NCBI RefSeq assembly: GCF_042427575.1
Contig: NZ_JBHMFD010000023.1
Location: 1 to 37,593, forward strand
Length of the DNA stretch: 37,593 nucleotides
Direction: 5' to 3'
Source: Bergeyella porcorum
GTDB taxonomy: Bacteria; Bacteroidota; Bacteroidia; Flavobacteriales; Weeksellaceae
A program made the translations under genes and the position numbers. Shown here piece by piece: positions 1 through 7,538 of the stretch. Under the pieces are notes generated by a model. That model was given only the letters and a program-made list of their open reading frames with translations. It did not search any database and had not been told where the DNA came from. Every line of letters starts with the position of its first letter. Position 1 is the stretch's first letter.

Positions 1-320
1 AAGGGATTTTTCTCGCTCAGAAGTCTTTTCTCTAATTCCTCGTGTATTTCTGGAGTAATCAGTTTTGATGATCTGTTACGCTTTGCAGGGGAGAGCAGCA
101 AATCGATACCGCTTTGTTTGTATTCCTTAATCCAATTGAGCAGGGTTTTTCTCGTCACACCAAGGTGGGTGGCAACTTCTTCCAATTTTTTATATTGATC
201 TGACTTGATAAGAATCAAACTTTCTAAGCGTTTAGACGGTTTGTACCCTTTCACCTTAGGTATGTAACTCTTAAGCTCTACTAGGCTCTCTTTTATCTCA
301 AATGTTCTCTTTCTTCCCAT
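1..320 (-). CDS. IS630-like transposase N-terminal part (HTH), cut by window edge
   Basis: The frame is open on the minus strand from ATG at 320 to the window edge, giving 106 residues that begin MGRKRTFEIKESLVELKSY. Residues 45-66 form a helix-turn-helix (EEVATHLGVTRKTLLNWIKE), followed by a linker with SPAKRNRSSKLITPEIHEEL. This resembles the N-terminal DNA-binding part (OrfA) of IS630-type transposases; the DDE domain lies outside the window. A perfect flavobacterial -7 box (TATATTTG, 331 down to 324) stands three bases before the ATG, so the transcript may be leaderless. The gene abuts the broken end of an IS30 transposase gene at about 371, so it probably belongs to an element that inserted there. 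Family assignment is from motif memory only; another HTH transposase class is possible. Confidence 0.6.
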   Translation of the reverse strand, partial: MGRKRTFEIKESLVELKSYIPKVKGYKPSKRLESLILIKSDQYKKLEEVATHLGVTRKTLLNWIKEYKQSGIDLLLSPAKRNRSSKLITPEIHEELEKRLLSEKNP

Positions 321-323
321 ATA

Positions 324-331
324 CAAATATA
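324..331 (-). promoter_or_regulatory. -7 box TATATTTG of the IS630-like gene
   Basis: This is a perfect match to the Bacteroidota -7 consensus TAnnTTTG on the minus strand. Only three bases separate it from the ATG at 320, so initiation would fall at or next to the start codon. No clear -33 TTG was seen upstream. Confidence 0.4.
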
Positions 332-370
332 CGAAAAAAAGTGAAATAAAAAGGTTTAAATGGTATTAGG

Positions 371-855
371 ACAATTTCTGGACGTAAATCAATGCTTTTT
401 TTGTTTTTAATCACTTCGTGCTTGCCTGATATAGGACGTTTTCTATGTTTAAGCTGAAGCCTTAGATATTTATATAATTTTCCTCCATTCTTCTTATCAT
501 TACGAATGTATTGATAAATACGTTCGACACTTACCATATTGATATTGAGTCTTTTACAATACCCCACAATCTGCTCTGGCGACCATTGTTCCTGTGTTAA
601 TTTTTCATCGATAAACTTTTGCACACTCTTGGTAAAACGCCTATCAACGGCAAACCTTTCTTTGCGAATGTTGGTCAATTCTTGCGCTTGCTTAGGACTG
701 TATCCGCCTTGTTTTAGTCTATTCCTCGCTAATTCCCTACTAATAGTACTTTCTGAGACTCCGAGCTTCTCTGCTATAAATTTTTGTGTTATTCCGCTTT
801 CTAAATACGCTTTAATTGCATATCTTTGCTCCAAAGTTAAATGTTTGTATCTCAT
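371..855 (-). pseudogene. IS30-family transposase, 3'-truncated
   Basis: About 162 residues of an IS30-family transposase are readable from ATG at 855. They comprise an N-terminal HTH_38-like domain (LTLEQRYAIKAYLESG, then KLGVSESTISRELARN), then WSPEQIVGYCKR, an ERIYQYIRNDKKNGG segment, and the linker ending in SIDLRPEIV. Intact family members continue with a DWE...D...E catalytic core of roughly 150 further residues, which is absent. From 370 downward the frame runs into unrelated DNA belonging to the neighbouring element and stops at 298, so the apparent 185-residue product has a foreign tail and no DDE triad. It should be inactive as a transposase, although the HTH could still bind element ends. 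A second remnant at 9265-9499 breaks off at the same point. Confidence 0.85.
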
Positions 856-902
856 CGTTTTTTGTTGTTATTAAACTAAGATATAACATTTTCTTCAAGA
901 GA

Positions 903-1004
903 GAAAGTTTTTTCTACTTTCTCTCTTTTTTCATTTCGGCTACGCCTACATTCAAAAGAGAGAAAATCTATCCCAAAAAATTGCACTTACTAATGGAATT
1001 TAGG
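903..1004. repeat. IS30 end repeat, copy A (hairpin, loop orientation 1)
   Basis: A 12-bp stem (tttctctctttt at 918-929 with aaaagagagaaa at 954-965) encloses a 24-nt loop (930-953, ttcatttcggctacgcctac...), followed by the terminal segment to 1004. The copy at about 9498-9595 has the same arms and tail, but its loop is the exact reverse complement over all 24 nt. Confidence 0.85.
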
Positions 1005-1030
1005 ATGAAAGTAATGGGATTATTAATTAA

Positions 1031-1065
1031 AAAATGAGCCTCAACAAATTTGTCAGGCTCATTTT
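1031..1065 (-). terminator. Intrinsic terminator of the subtilase gene
   Basis: A perfect 11-bp stem (aaaatgagcct at 1031-1041 and aggctcatttt at 1055-1065) has a 13-nt loop. On the minus strand it is followed by a T-rich run (ttttttaattaata). It lies 25 bp past the stop codon of the minus-strand subtilase. Confidence 0.85.
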
Positions 1066-1090
1066 GAAAATGAATATGATGGAAAATGAA

Positions 1091-4000
1091 TTATTTAACC
1101 ATTATTTTCAGGTTCACCGTTTTACCATTGGTATCGGTTGTATTGAGAATATAGATTCCTTTTCCATTTTTGGATAAATCAAAGTTGTATGTCTCTGAGT
1201 TTGGAGTTGTTTTCAAAATAGATTTTCCAGACATATCAAAGACTTGAAGACTTGTGATTTTACTTCCTTTTGAAGCTTTTACAGAGAATGGACCTGAAGA
1301 AGGATTAGGATAAACCATTACTTTATCTTGCTGTAATGCTTCATCTGAAATACCTAATACAGTGAAGTCTATCTCTACAGTTTGCTTCTCAGAAACTCCC
1401 GTGCCGTAGTCTGCTAAGATATCATACTGATACGCTTTGCTTTCTGGAACCGTTTCGCTGAAAGAAATTGTGTTATAATCTCCTATAGTTGCTATTTTTT
1501 CATTGTCTCTAAATATCTGATATCCTTTCAGCGTAGGTGCTGGAGAGGTGTTTAGAGGGGCAATGATAGCCTCTTCAGTGCTGTTCTCTTTTTTGCTTTC
1601 GTTGAAAATGTATTCTCTACCAGGTGACAATACATTGTCATCTTCTATGATTGCTTGTGATTTAGCGGCAGCTGCATTTGTGGTATTATAGCCTACTTCT
1701 ATATCATCTAGCGCTAATGTAAAGCCATCTTGTGCCTTTCTGCTCTTATGCTGGAAAGCAATGTAAATGTCTGAGTTTGCAAATGGCTTCAGATCTACTA
1801 CTTCATTAGTAAATGTCTTTTTAGCAGTTTCTGTGGTGTAATCATATACCTGTGTGCCTGCTTTTATCTCTTGTAGAGTAGGCAGGTTTCCTGCAACATT
1901 TTCTTTTCTCACTACATAGACATCGTAGAGTTCTTTATAATCGTGTTTTACCCAGAATGACAATTGCTCTGCTCCTTTTGGAATAAGTGTTGTAACAAGC
2001 CAGTTGTTAACATCTATGGCTCTTGTTTCGCTATTCCAAGAATAAGAAATAACTCCTCTCTTTCCAGATCTTACATTAGGTGTGTAGGTTGTTACTCCCC
2101 AGTTTCTGTTGTCGCCATCTTCATCTATTGTAAATACATTAGGATTTGTACCTTCAAAACCTTCTGTGTAAATGTTTTCTAAAATAGGTCTTTCCCAAGT
2201 TAAAGTGACATTCTTGGTAGTTTTATCAGCTTCACCTTTGAAATTTCTTACAGGATTTAATGGTAATACTTTGATTTTTTTTGTTATAGTATTAGCACTA
2301 AATGGTGAAGTAGCGGTAAGCGAAATGTTATATTCACCTACTTTTTCAAACTTAATGGTAGGGTTTTGAGTGTTTTTATTCCCTTGAATAAAAGTATAGC
2401 CTTCTGCTGGAGACACTTCCCAATTCCATTGATTAACAGCAGGGTTTCCTGTAGAAGTGTCAGAGAAAGTGATATTACCACCAGTATAAACTTCTGTGTA
2501 GTTTGTAGTGAAGTTTGCAGCTACAGCGGTGTTAGCAACTTTTATATAGTTTTCTTTGGAAAGGGTAGTGCTTCCTTTGGAGTTTGTTGCAGTGAGGGTA
2601 ACGCTATAGGTGCCTTGGTTGTTAAATCTTACTTTCGGATTTGGAGAATTGCTATCGCCTTCTTGGTAGGAAACACTATCAGGGGTAAAGCTCCATTGGT
2701 ATTGGATTTCGGTATTCGGGCTTGTATCGGCTGAAAGAGTCACTGCTTCAAAGGTGTTAGGATTTACCTTTGAAGATGTGAAATCTACTATTGGTTTTTC
2801 AGACTGATCTATTGTGACATCATCTAAGAATATAGCGAATGATGTTTCTGAATCATTCATCTTATTTCTGAATCCAATATAGTAAACATCATCTTCTGTT
2901 GGAGTAAAGGTGTAAACTTTTCTTATATAAGATGCTGTTGCAATGATGTTTTCTGCAATCATATTAGTCATAGCTCCATTGTTCGGTGCTTTTCCGAAAG
3001 CAACATCTAATCTTTCTTCACCATCTCTCAATTTAGCGGTATGGAAAATAACTCTATACTTTCCACCAGCCTTCATTTTGAGAGGGTTAGAGTATAGCCA
3101 ATCGTGGGTGCCTTTTCCGTTAGGGAAGTTGATAGCAAAGCTATTTCCTGAATGAGCAAACTGTGCTTCATCATATTTTCTCCAAGTTCTGCCATCTCTA
3201 TTGATGTCCTCTGAAGTCCAGCCATTAGCATTGAAGTCGGATTCAAAATTAAAAGAATGAGAAGAATCTACCTCCGTAAGGTCTATCATTGTTCCAAATG
3301 CAGCAATACTATTTTTATTATTCGCTTCTACGCTATCATTTTCTATAACAGCTTCTGCCACAATGGAATAATTGACAAATGCTCTGGATAAATCTACATT
3401 GAACATTACACTGGTTTCTTCACCTGGTTGTATCTCAGAAACCTGGACAGAAGATGTGGCTACTTCTGTGTTGTTATCTGTATTGATGAGTTTGTAGTTT
3501 AATGTAGGAGAAACAGGATTTGTTCCATTGTTTCTAATAACAGCAGACACAGGTGTTTGAGTGCTATATTCAGGTTTTTCGGCATTGATTTTTAGAGACA
3601 TTAATTCAACATCTCTTTCTACACCGTTATTGATACCTGTAATAACTACTGAATAATTCTGTGCGTTTGCATCTACAAGTGTTATTGTATTGTTGTTAAT
3701 CTGATTTTCTTTAAGGGTGCCTTTGTGGCTTACAATTAACCTATAGGTTCTTCCTGCTTCAGGATTTTCTATTACTACTTGTTCTACATTGTCCACAATG
3801 TTATTACCTCTTACAGCGGGTGCATTGGGTACGGCAGGGTCTAATGTCCAAGGCAATACAGTGCCATTATCGGATACTACTCTTATGTCCAAATCATTTA
3901 CGAGCATAGGAGTACGATCGTTAAGAGGAGTAGCGTTGGCAGTTCGAGTAGGTACAGGGTCATCCCACACAATGGTTGCAACGATAGGTTGATTACCTGA

Positions 4001-5422
4001 AGCAACAAATTCTATCTCATCAGTAGCTTGGTTGGCGAGAGTTCTCTCTTCTATGATGGAATATTGATTTTTGGTAGAAATAGCAACAGCAGCTTTATGT
4101 GCGTCTAATAGCCCCCATCCAAATTTATAATCAGGACCTATGTTGCCTGCTTCTTTTGCTGTACTGAAAATAAGAGCCTTAAGGGTGGCAGATTTCATAA
4201 AGGTACCATTGTTTAGGTTTCTATAATGTTGCTGAAGAAGAGATAAACTTCCTGTAACATTAGGAGAAGCCATAGAGGTTCCACTCATTGTGGTATAGTC
4301 AGAAACTCCTGTAGAGTTGGTAGAGTAGAGATCTACACCAATTCCTGCAATATCTGGTTTTATTCTACCATCATCAGTAGGGCCAAACCCACTGAAAGAA
4401 GCTGCACGAACATCATCTGCTCCATTATAGCCATTATTAAGCTTGTGGGCAGCTCCTACTACTAAAACATTTTTACCTGTAGCTCCATAAAGAACACTAT
4501 CAAAACCGAATTCGCCACCATTGCGTTGTCTTATTTTGTTGGAGGCAGTCCATACACCATTGATTCTTACATAATGAAGTCCACCTGGTGTAGGTCCTCC
4601 ACCTCTTGGGTTACCTGCTGCTTTTACAGGTAGGTAATATGGTGCACTGAGGGTAATTAAATCCCACTCTTGGTCATAGTTATAGTACTTGCCGTATCCT
4701 TTAAACTCGGTATCATCATCTGTTCCAAACCAATGCCATCCCGCATTTCCAGACCAAGTTCCGTATTCAAAGCCACCAATATATCCATAGGAGTGGTTAG
4801 ATACCAAAGCTGCATTTGTAGCAGCATCTATCATTTCGGTTTCATCATTAGTCCAATCATAGGCATTAAGTCTTGCTCTTGGAGCCATTCCTTTGGCCTT
4901 GCCATCTACGCCAGAGGCAACCATAGTTCCTGCAACATGGGTTGCGTGGTCGCTTAGGGATGTAGGTCTATCCATTTGTTGTGCGCGTCCTCCAAATTCT
5001 TGATGGGTAATGAGTGTTCCCCCTCCATCCCATTCGTGAATGGTAATATCTTGGCCATCAAGGTCAAAAATTCCTGAAGAAGAGTTTAGTGTGTTGGTTC
5101 CTGTTCCAGCTGCCGCATCTTTATTATATGTCGTGTAGTAGATAGGAAGACCAGTTTTTTTATCAATATCTTTTAGTTGAAACAATCTTCCATTGCTTTC
5201 ACCGGAAAAAGGGATATTGAGTTTTTTAGCTTGGCTTTGTAGTGTTGTAACGCTTGCTTTTTTGCTTTCAAGTTGTTTTCCGAAAGTCGCCAAAGTTTTT
5301 AAGTTAGTTTCTTTTTTGATCTGTGAGATCTGTTTTTCAGTTTGTGCCGAAGCTACAGCTGATACTACTGAAAATGCCAATAGTAGTTGCAACTTTCGGA
5401 CGGTGGTAGTGCTTCTTTTCAT
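1091..5422 (-). CDS. Secreted S8 family serine peptidase with T9SS sorting domain
   Basis: This is a 1443-residue subtilase. A Sec signal peptide (MKRSTTTVRK, hydrophobic core LLLAFSVVSAVASA) is followed by a short propeptide-like region. The catalytic triad is visible as Asp132 (IHEWDGG), His159 (DHATHVAGTM) and Ser383 (SGTSMASPNV), with oxyanion Asn271 (AAGN). Downstream lie a beta-sandwich region, two PKD-like domains (about 880-965 and 970-1055, each with YSVTLTATNS- or YNISLTATSP-type strands), a cleaved-adhesin/MAM-like domain from about 1065 (YTEGFEG...WLVTTLIPKG), and a C-terminal T9SS type A sorting domain (VMVYPNPSSGPFSV to LKIMVK). It should be exported through Sec, carried across the outer membrane by T9SS and attached to the surface or released. 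It is monocistronic, ending in a strong terminator. Likely roles are extracellular proteolysis or virulence; the substrate is unknown. Confidence 0.93.
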   Translation of the reverse strand: MKRSTTTVRKLQLLLAFSVVSAVASAQTEKQISQIKKETNLKTLATFGKQLESKKASVTTLQSQAKKLNIPFSGESNGRLFQLKDIDKKTGLPIYYTTYNKDAAAGTGTNTLNSSSGIFDLDGQDITIHEWDGGGTLITHQEFGGRAQQMDRPTSLSDHATHVAGTMVASGVDGKAKGMAPRARLNAYDWTNDETEMIDAATNAALVSNHSYGYIGGFEYGTWSGNAGWHWFGTDDDTEFKGYGKYYNYDQEWDLITLSAPYYLPVKAAGNPRGGGPTPGGLHYVRINGVWTASNKIRQRNGGEFGFDSVLYGATGKNVLVVGAAHKLNNGYNGADDVRAASFSGFGPTDDGRIKPDIAGIGVDLYSTNSTGVSDYTTMSGTSMASPNVTGSLSLLQQHYRNLNNGTFMKSATLKALIFSTAKEAGNIGPDYKFGWGLLDAHKAAVAISTKNQYSIIEERTLANQATDEIEFVASGNQPIVATIVWDDPVPTRTANATPLNDRTPMLVNDLDIRVVSDNGTVLPWTLDPAVPNAPAVRGNNIVDNVEQVVIENPEAGRTYRLIVSHKGTLKENQINNNTITLVDANAQNYSVVITGINNGVERDVELMSLKINAEKPEYSTQTPVSAVIRNNGTNPVSPTLNYKLINTDNNTEVATSSVQVSEIQPGEETSVMFNVDLSRAFVNYSIVAEAVIENDSVEANNKNSIAAFGTMIDLTEVDSSHSFNFESDFNANGWTSEDINRDGRTWRKYDEAQFAHSGNSFAINFPNGKGTHDWLYSNPLKMKAGGKYRVIFHTAKLRDGEERLDVAFGKAPNNGAMTNMIAENIIATASYIRKVYTFTPTEDDVYYIGFRNKMNDSETSFAIFLDDVTIDQSEKPIVDFTSSKVNPNTFEAVTLSADTSPNTEIQYQWSFTPDSVSYQEGDSNSPNPKVRFNNQGTYSVTLTATNSKGSTTLSKENYIKVANTAVAANFTTNYTEVYTGGNITFSDTSTGNPAVNQWNWEVSPAEGYTFIQGNKNTQNPTIKFEKVGEYNISLTATSPFSANTITKKIKVLPLNPVRNFKGEADKTTKNVTLTWERPILENIYTEGFEGTNPNVFTIDEDGDNRNWGVTTYTPNVRSGKRGVISYSWNSETRAIDVNNWLVTTLIPKGAEQLSFWVKHDYKELYDVYVVRKENVAGNLPTLQEIKAGTQVYDYTTETAKKTFTNEVVDLKPFANSDIYIAFQHKSRKAQDGFTLALDDIEVGYNTTNAAAAKSQAIIEDDNVLSPGREYIFNESKKENSTEEAIIAPLNTSPAPTLKGYQIFRDNEKIATIGDYNTISFSETVPESKAYQYDILADYGTGVSEKQTVEIDFTVLGISDEALQQDKVMVYPNPSSGPFSVKASKGSKITSLQVFDMSGKSILKTTPNSETYNFDLSKNGKGIYILNTTDTNGKTVNLKIMVK

Positions 5423-5751
5423 TTTTGAAATTATTAATTAGGTTACAGAATGTTTGTATGAGAAAAATCATATTTTTTTCTGATGGCTAAAATATAAAAA
5501 TATGTTAAAATATCAAATATTTATATAAACATTTTTTCTGATAAATTTAAATTAAACAAATGTTTAATTAATTATTATTTAAGTTGCTTTTGTTATAAAA
5601 TAAAGTGTTTTTTATATTTTGTTCTGTCCTTGCGTATGTTGTGTCGGAAATTTTATAATTTTAGGGCTAAAAATATTGTAATATTCTAAAGGTTTTTATT
5701 TGAAATCTGTCTTGATTTGGAAGAATGACGAAAAAGAATTTCTATCCTGTT

Positions 5752-5851
5752 TTCTTCGGGTTTCCTTGCAGTTTCCTTGCGGAATCCTTCCTCAAAAACG
5801 CATTTTTTGGGAAGGTTTGGGAAGAACTCCCGAAGAACTCCGCAAGAAAGC
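5752..5851. repeat. Convergent ~11-bp repeat arrays around a central hairpin
   Basis: On the right (5821-5851) are three tandem units related to GAAGAACTCCC, GAAGAACTCCG and CAAGAAAGCCC. On the left (5752-5791), read on the minus strand, are related units GCAAGGAAACT and GCAAGGAAACCC flanked by GGATTCC and GAAGAAAA. Between them, 5786-5798 and 5804-5816 form a 13-bp stem with one mismatch. Complementary pairs 5752-5760/5829-5837 (ttcttcggg/cccgaagaa) and 5776-5783/5839-5846 (cttgcgga/tccgcaag) cross each other rather than nest. Function unknown. Confidence 0.6.
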
Positions 5852-5860
5852 CCCTAAAAT

Positions 5861-5920
5861 GTAGGACAAAAAGTGACAGAAAATGACAACCAAGGACAAT
5901 TAATGCCAAATAAAGACTAT
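5861..5920. repeat. Six-unit 10-bp phased array (xxxxGACAxx)
   Basis: GACA begins exactly every 10 bp at 5865, 5875, 5885 and 5895, followed in phase by GCCA at 5905 and GACT at 5915. Bases between the motifs are mostly A/T-rich and variable. The period is close to one DNA helical turn, so all motifs would lie on one face of the helix. Confidence 0.65.
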
Positions 5921-6240
5921 TGGATTTTATAAATCGTGATGTTTAGAGTGGGTGATTGTGGTTTATATTGTTGCTTATCAGTATGATATAAGTTGTTTTA
6001 TAAAATGCTTAAATGAAAATAAAGTAATGGGGATTTAGAAAAATCTGTGATATTTTGAAATAGATACTTTCTGAATTCAAAATTTTTGTTTAATAATTGT
6101 TTGATATAATTATGATTAGATATTATGAGAAATTTTATATATTTAAATTATTGAAAATCAACAATTAATATTTGATTTAGTGGGCTTTATTATCGTTATG
6201 ATTTTAACATTGTTTAAAAAAAGTTAAATAAAAATTAATG

Positions 6241-6267
6241 TTGGTATTTAAAATAATCCTATTTTTA
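6241..6267 (+). promoter_or_regulatory. Weak promoter candidate for the FadL-type gene
   Basis: TTG at 6241-6243 and TATTTTTA at 6260-6267 (one mismatch to TAnnTTTG) are separated by 16 nt, slightly short. They lie 21 nt before the ATG at 6289. Confidence 0.3.
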
Positions 6268-6288
6268 CCCAATTAATAATCAAACAAT

Positions 6289-7524
6289 ATGAGAAAACTA
6301 TTCATTACAGCATCGCTTTTAGGTGGAATGATGGTCTACGCAGGTGGTTTCAGAGTTTCCTTACAAGGCGTAAAGCAATTGGCAATGGCACATACAAGTG
6401 CCCACGCAGAAGATGCTAGTGTGGCGTTCTTCAACCCTGCTGGGATTTCTTTTATCCCGAATAAACTGAGTGTAGTAGCAGGGGGCTTCGGGATAGGGAC
6501 TAAGGTGTCTTATCAGAGTTTAGAAACAGGAGAAAGTTATTCTACCGATAGCCCATTGGGAACTCCTATCTATGCAGCGATAGCCTATAAGGCTACGGAT
6601 AAAATTTCCGTAGGTTTTAGCGTTACTACTCCTTTTGGAAGTACGGTACAATGGCCACAGGGCTGGACAGGTAATGAAATTGTAGATAAAATGCAACTGA
6701 AAAGCTTCTTCTTCCAGCCAATGATTTCCGTGAAAATGGCAGATTGGGTATCTGTAGGAGCTAGTTATATCTATGCTACGGGAGCTGTGGACTGGGATAG
6801 AAGCCTGAACCAAGTGGGTGGCTCTATGAACCTGAAGGATGACAAGGCGAAAGGACAAGGTTTTGGTCTAGGGTTTTATTTCAGACCTGATGAAAAATTA
6901 GATGTGAGTATTGCCTACCGCTCGCCAGTAGATATGAAGGCTGAGAATGGTAAAGTAACCTTCAATATGCCAGCTTATCTTTTCCCATCAAGAGGCTTAG
7001 ATGCTAATGGACAAGATAATTTCAAGGCAACTCTTCCTTTGGTAGAAGAATATACCATTGGGGCGACTTATAAAGTGACACCAAAATGGCAAGTTTCAGC
7101 GGATTTCAACTATACGGGATGGGCAAATTATAATGCTCTGACTTTGGACTTTGAGAACGCTCTGCTTAATCCTACCGCGGCTGATCCAACCATCGTTAGG
7201 AATATTAAAAACTTTAAAAATACTAGAACTTGGCGTTTCGGAACGCAATACCAGTTCAACAACCTTATCGCTGGGCGTTTAGGATATTATTATGACGAAT
7301 CTCCTTATACCGATGAGTATTTTATTCCAGAAACACCATCGTTTAATAACAATGTATTGACGGGGGGTATTGGTTTAAATTTCAATAAAGTGAAAGTAGA
7401 TGTGTCTGGTGCCTATGCCTTTATGCAAAGTAGAGAGGCGAAGAATGCTCTCATAGGCTTCTATGGACAGGCGAAAGCAAAAGCTTATTACTTCGGACTT
7501 GGACTTTCTTATAACCCATTCTAA
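6289..7524 (+). CDS. OmpP1/FadL family outer-membrane transporter
   Basis: A 411-residue outer-membrane beta-barrel of the FadL/TodX type, which moves hydrophobic substrates such as fatty acids. A signal peptide (MRKLFITASLLGGMMVYA) precedes the family's N-terminal hatch motif (GGFRVSLQGVKQLAMAHTSA, then DASVAFFNPAGISFI with the conserved NPA). The rest alternates short amphipathic strands such as KISVGFSVTTPFGSTVQW and WQVSADFNYTGWANY, ending in the aromatic final strand KAYYFGLGLSYNPF, which suits BAM recognition. Length is normal for the family. The SGNH hydrolase lipoprotein begins 14 bp downstream, so the two are probably co-transcribed; a lipase that frees acyl chains next to a channel that imports them is a plausible pairing (inference). 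Confidence 0.9.
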   Translation: MRKLFITASLLGGMMVYAGGFRVSLQGVKQLAMAHTSAHAEDASVAFFNPAGISFIPNKLSVVAGGFGIGTKVSYQSLETGESYSTDSPLGTPIYAAIAYKATDKISVGFSVTTPFGSTVQWPQGWTGNEIVDKMQLKSFFFQPMISVKMADWVSVGASYIYATGAVDWDRSLNQVGGSMNLKDDKAKGQGFGLGFYFRPDEKLDVSIAYRSPVDMKAENGKVTFNMPAYLFPSRGLDANGQDNFKATLPLVEEYTIGATYKVTPKWQVSADFNYTGWANYNALTLDFENALLNPTAADPTIVRNIKNFKNTRTWRFGTQYQFNNLIAGRLGYYYDESPYTDEYFIPETPSFNNNVLTGGIGLNFNKVKVDVSGAYAFMQSREAKNALIGFYGQAKAKAYYFGLGLSYNPF

Positions 7525-7538
7525 TTTTTGAAATCATT

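Larger units (their letters stand above)
1..370 (-). mobile_element. End of an IS630-like element adjoining an IS30 remnant
   Basis: The transposase start at 320 plus about 50 bp of upstream DNA (321-370) sits directly against the point where IS30 transposase similarity stops (371). Bases 321-370 look like the terminal region of the incoming element and carry its promoter. I could not define the inverted repeat or target duplication because the other end is outside the window. Confidence 0.45.
371..1004 (-). mobile_element. IS30 remnant A with its upstream end
   Basis: The remnant contains the truncated transposase gene, its upstream region, the end hairpin (918-965) and a terminal segment ending TAATGGAATTTAGG at 1004. 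The 38 bp at 967-1004 are identical at 9558-9595, which marks 1004 as the probable outer edge of the element. The transposase-distal end has been lost. Confidence 0.65.
5423..6288. other. 866-bp AT-rich intergenic region between divergent genes
   Basis: I see no credible ORF on either strand. The region separates the divergent subtilase and FadL-type genes. It contains the convergent 11-bp repeat cluster with central hairpin (5752-5851) and the 10-bp phased GACA array (5861-5920), both listed separately. The rest is very AT-rich, without a perfect TAnnTTTG box close to either gene. Confidence 0.7.

Noticed and set aside
298..373. C-terminal tail of the 185-residue IS30 frame as native sequence
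   Set aside because: Residues after PEIV are translated from DNA of the adjoining IS630-like element, in a different frame from its gene, so the tail is an artefact of truncation.
1964..4957. Several plus-strand frames inside the subtilase gene
   Set aside because: All are shadows of the minus-strand coding sequence with no domain features.
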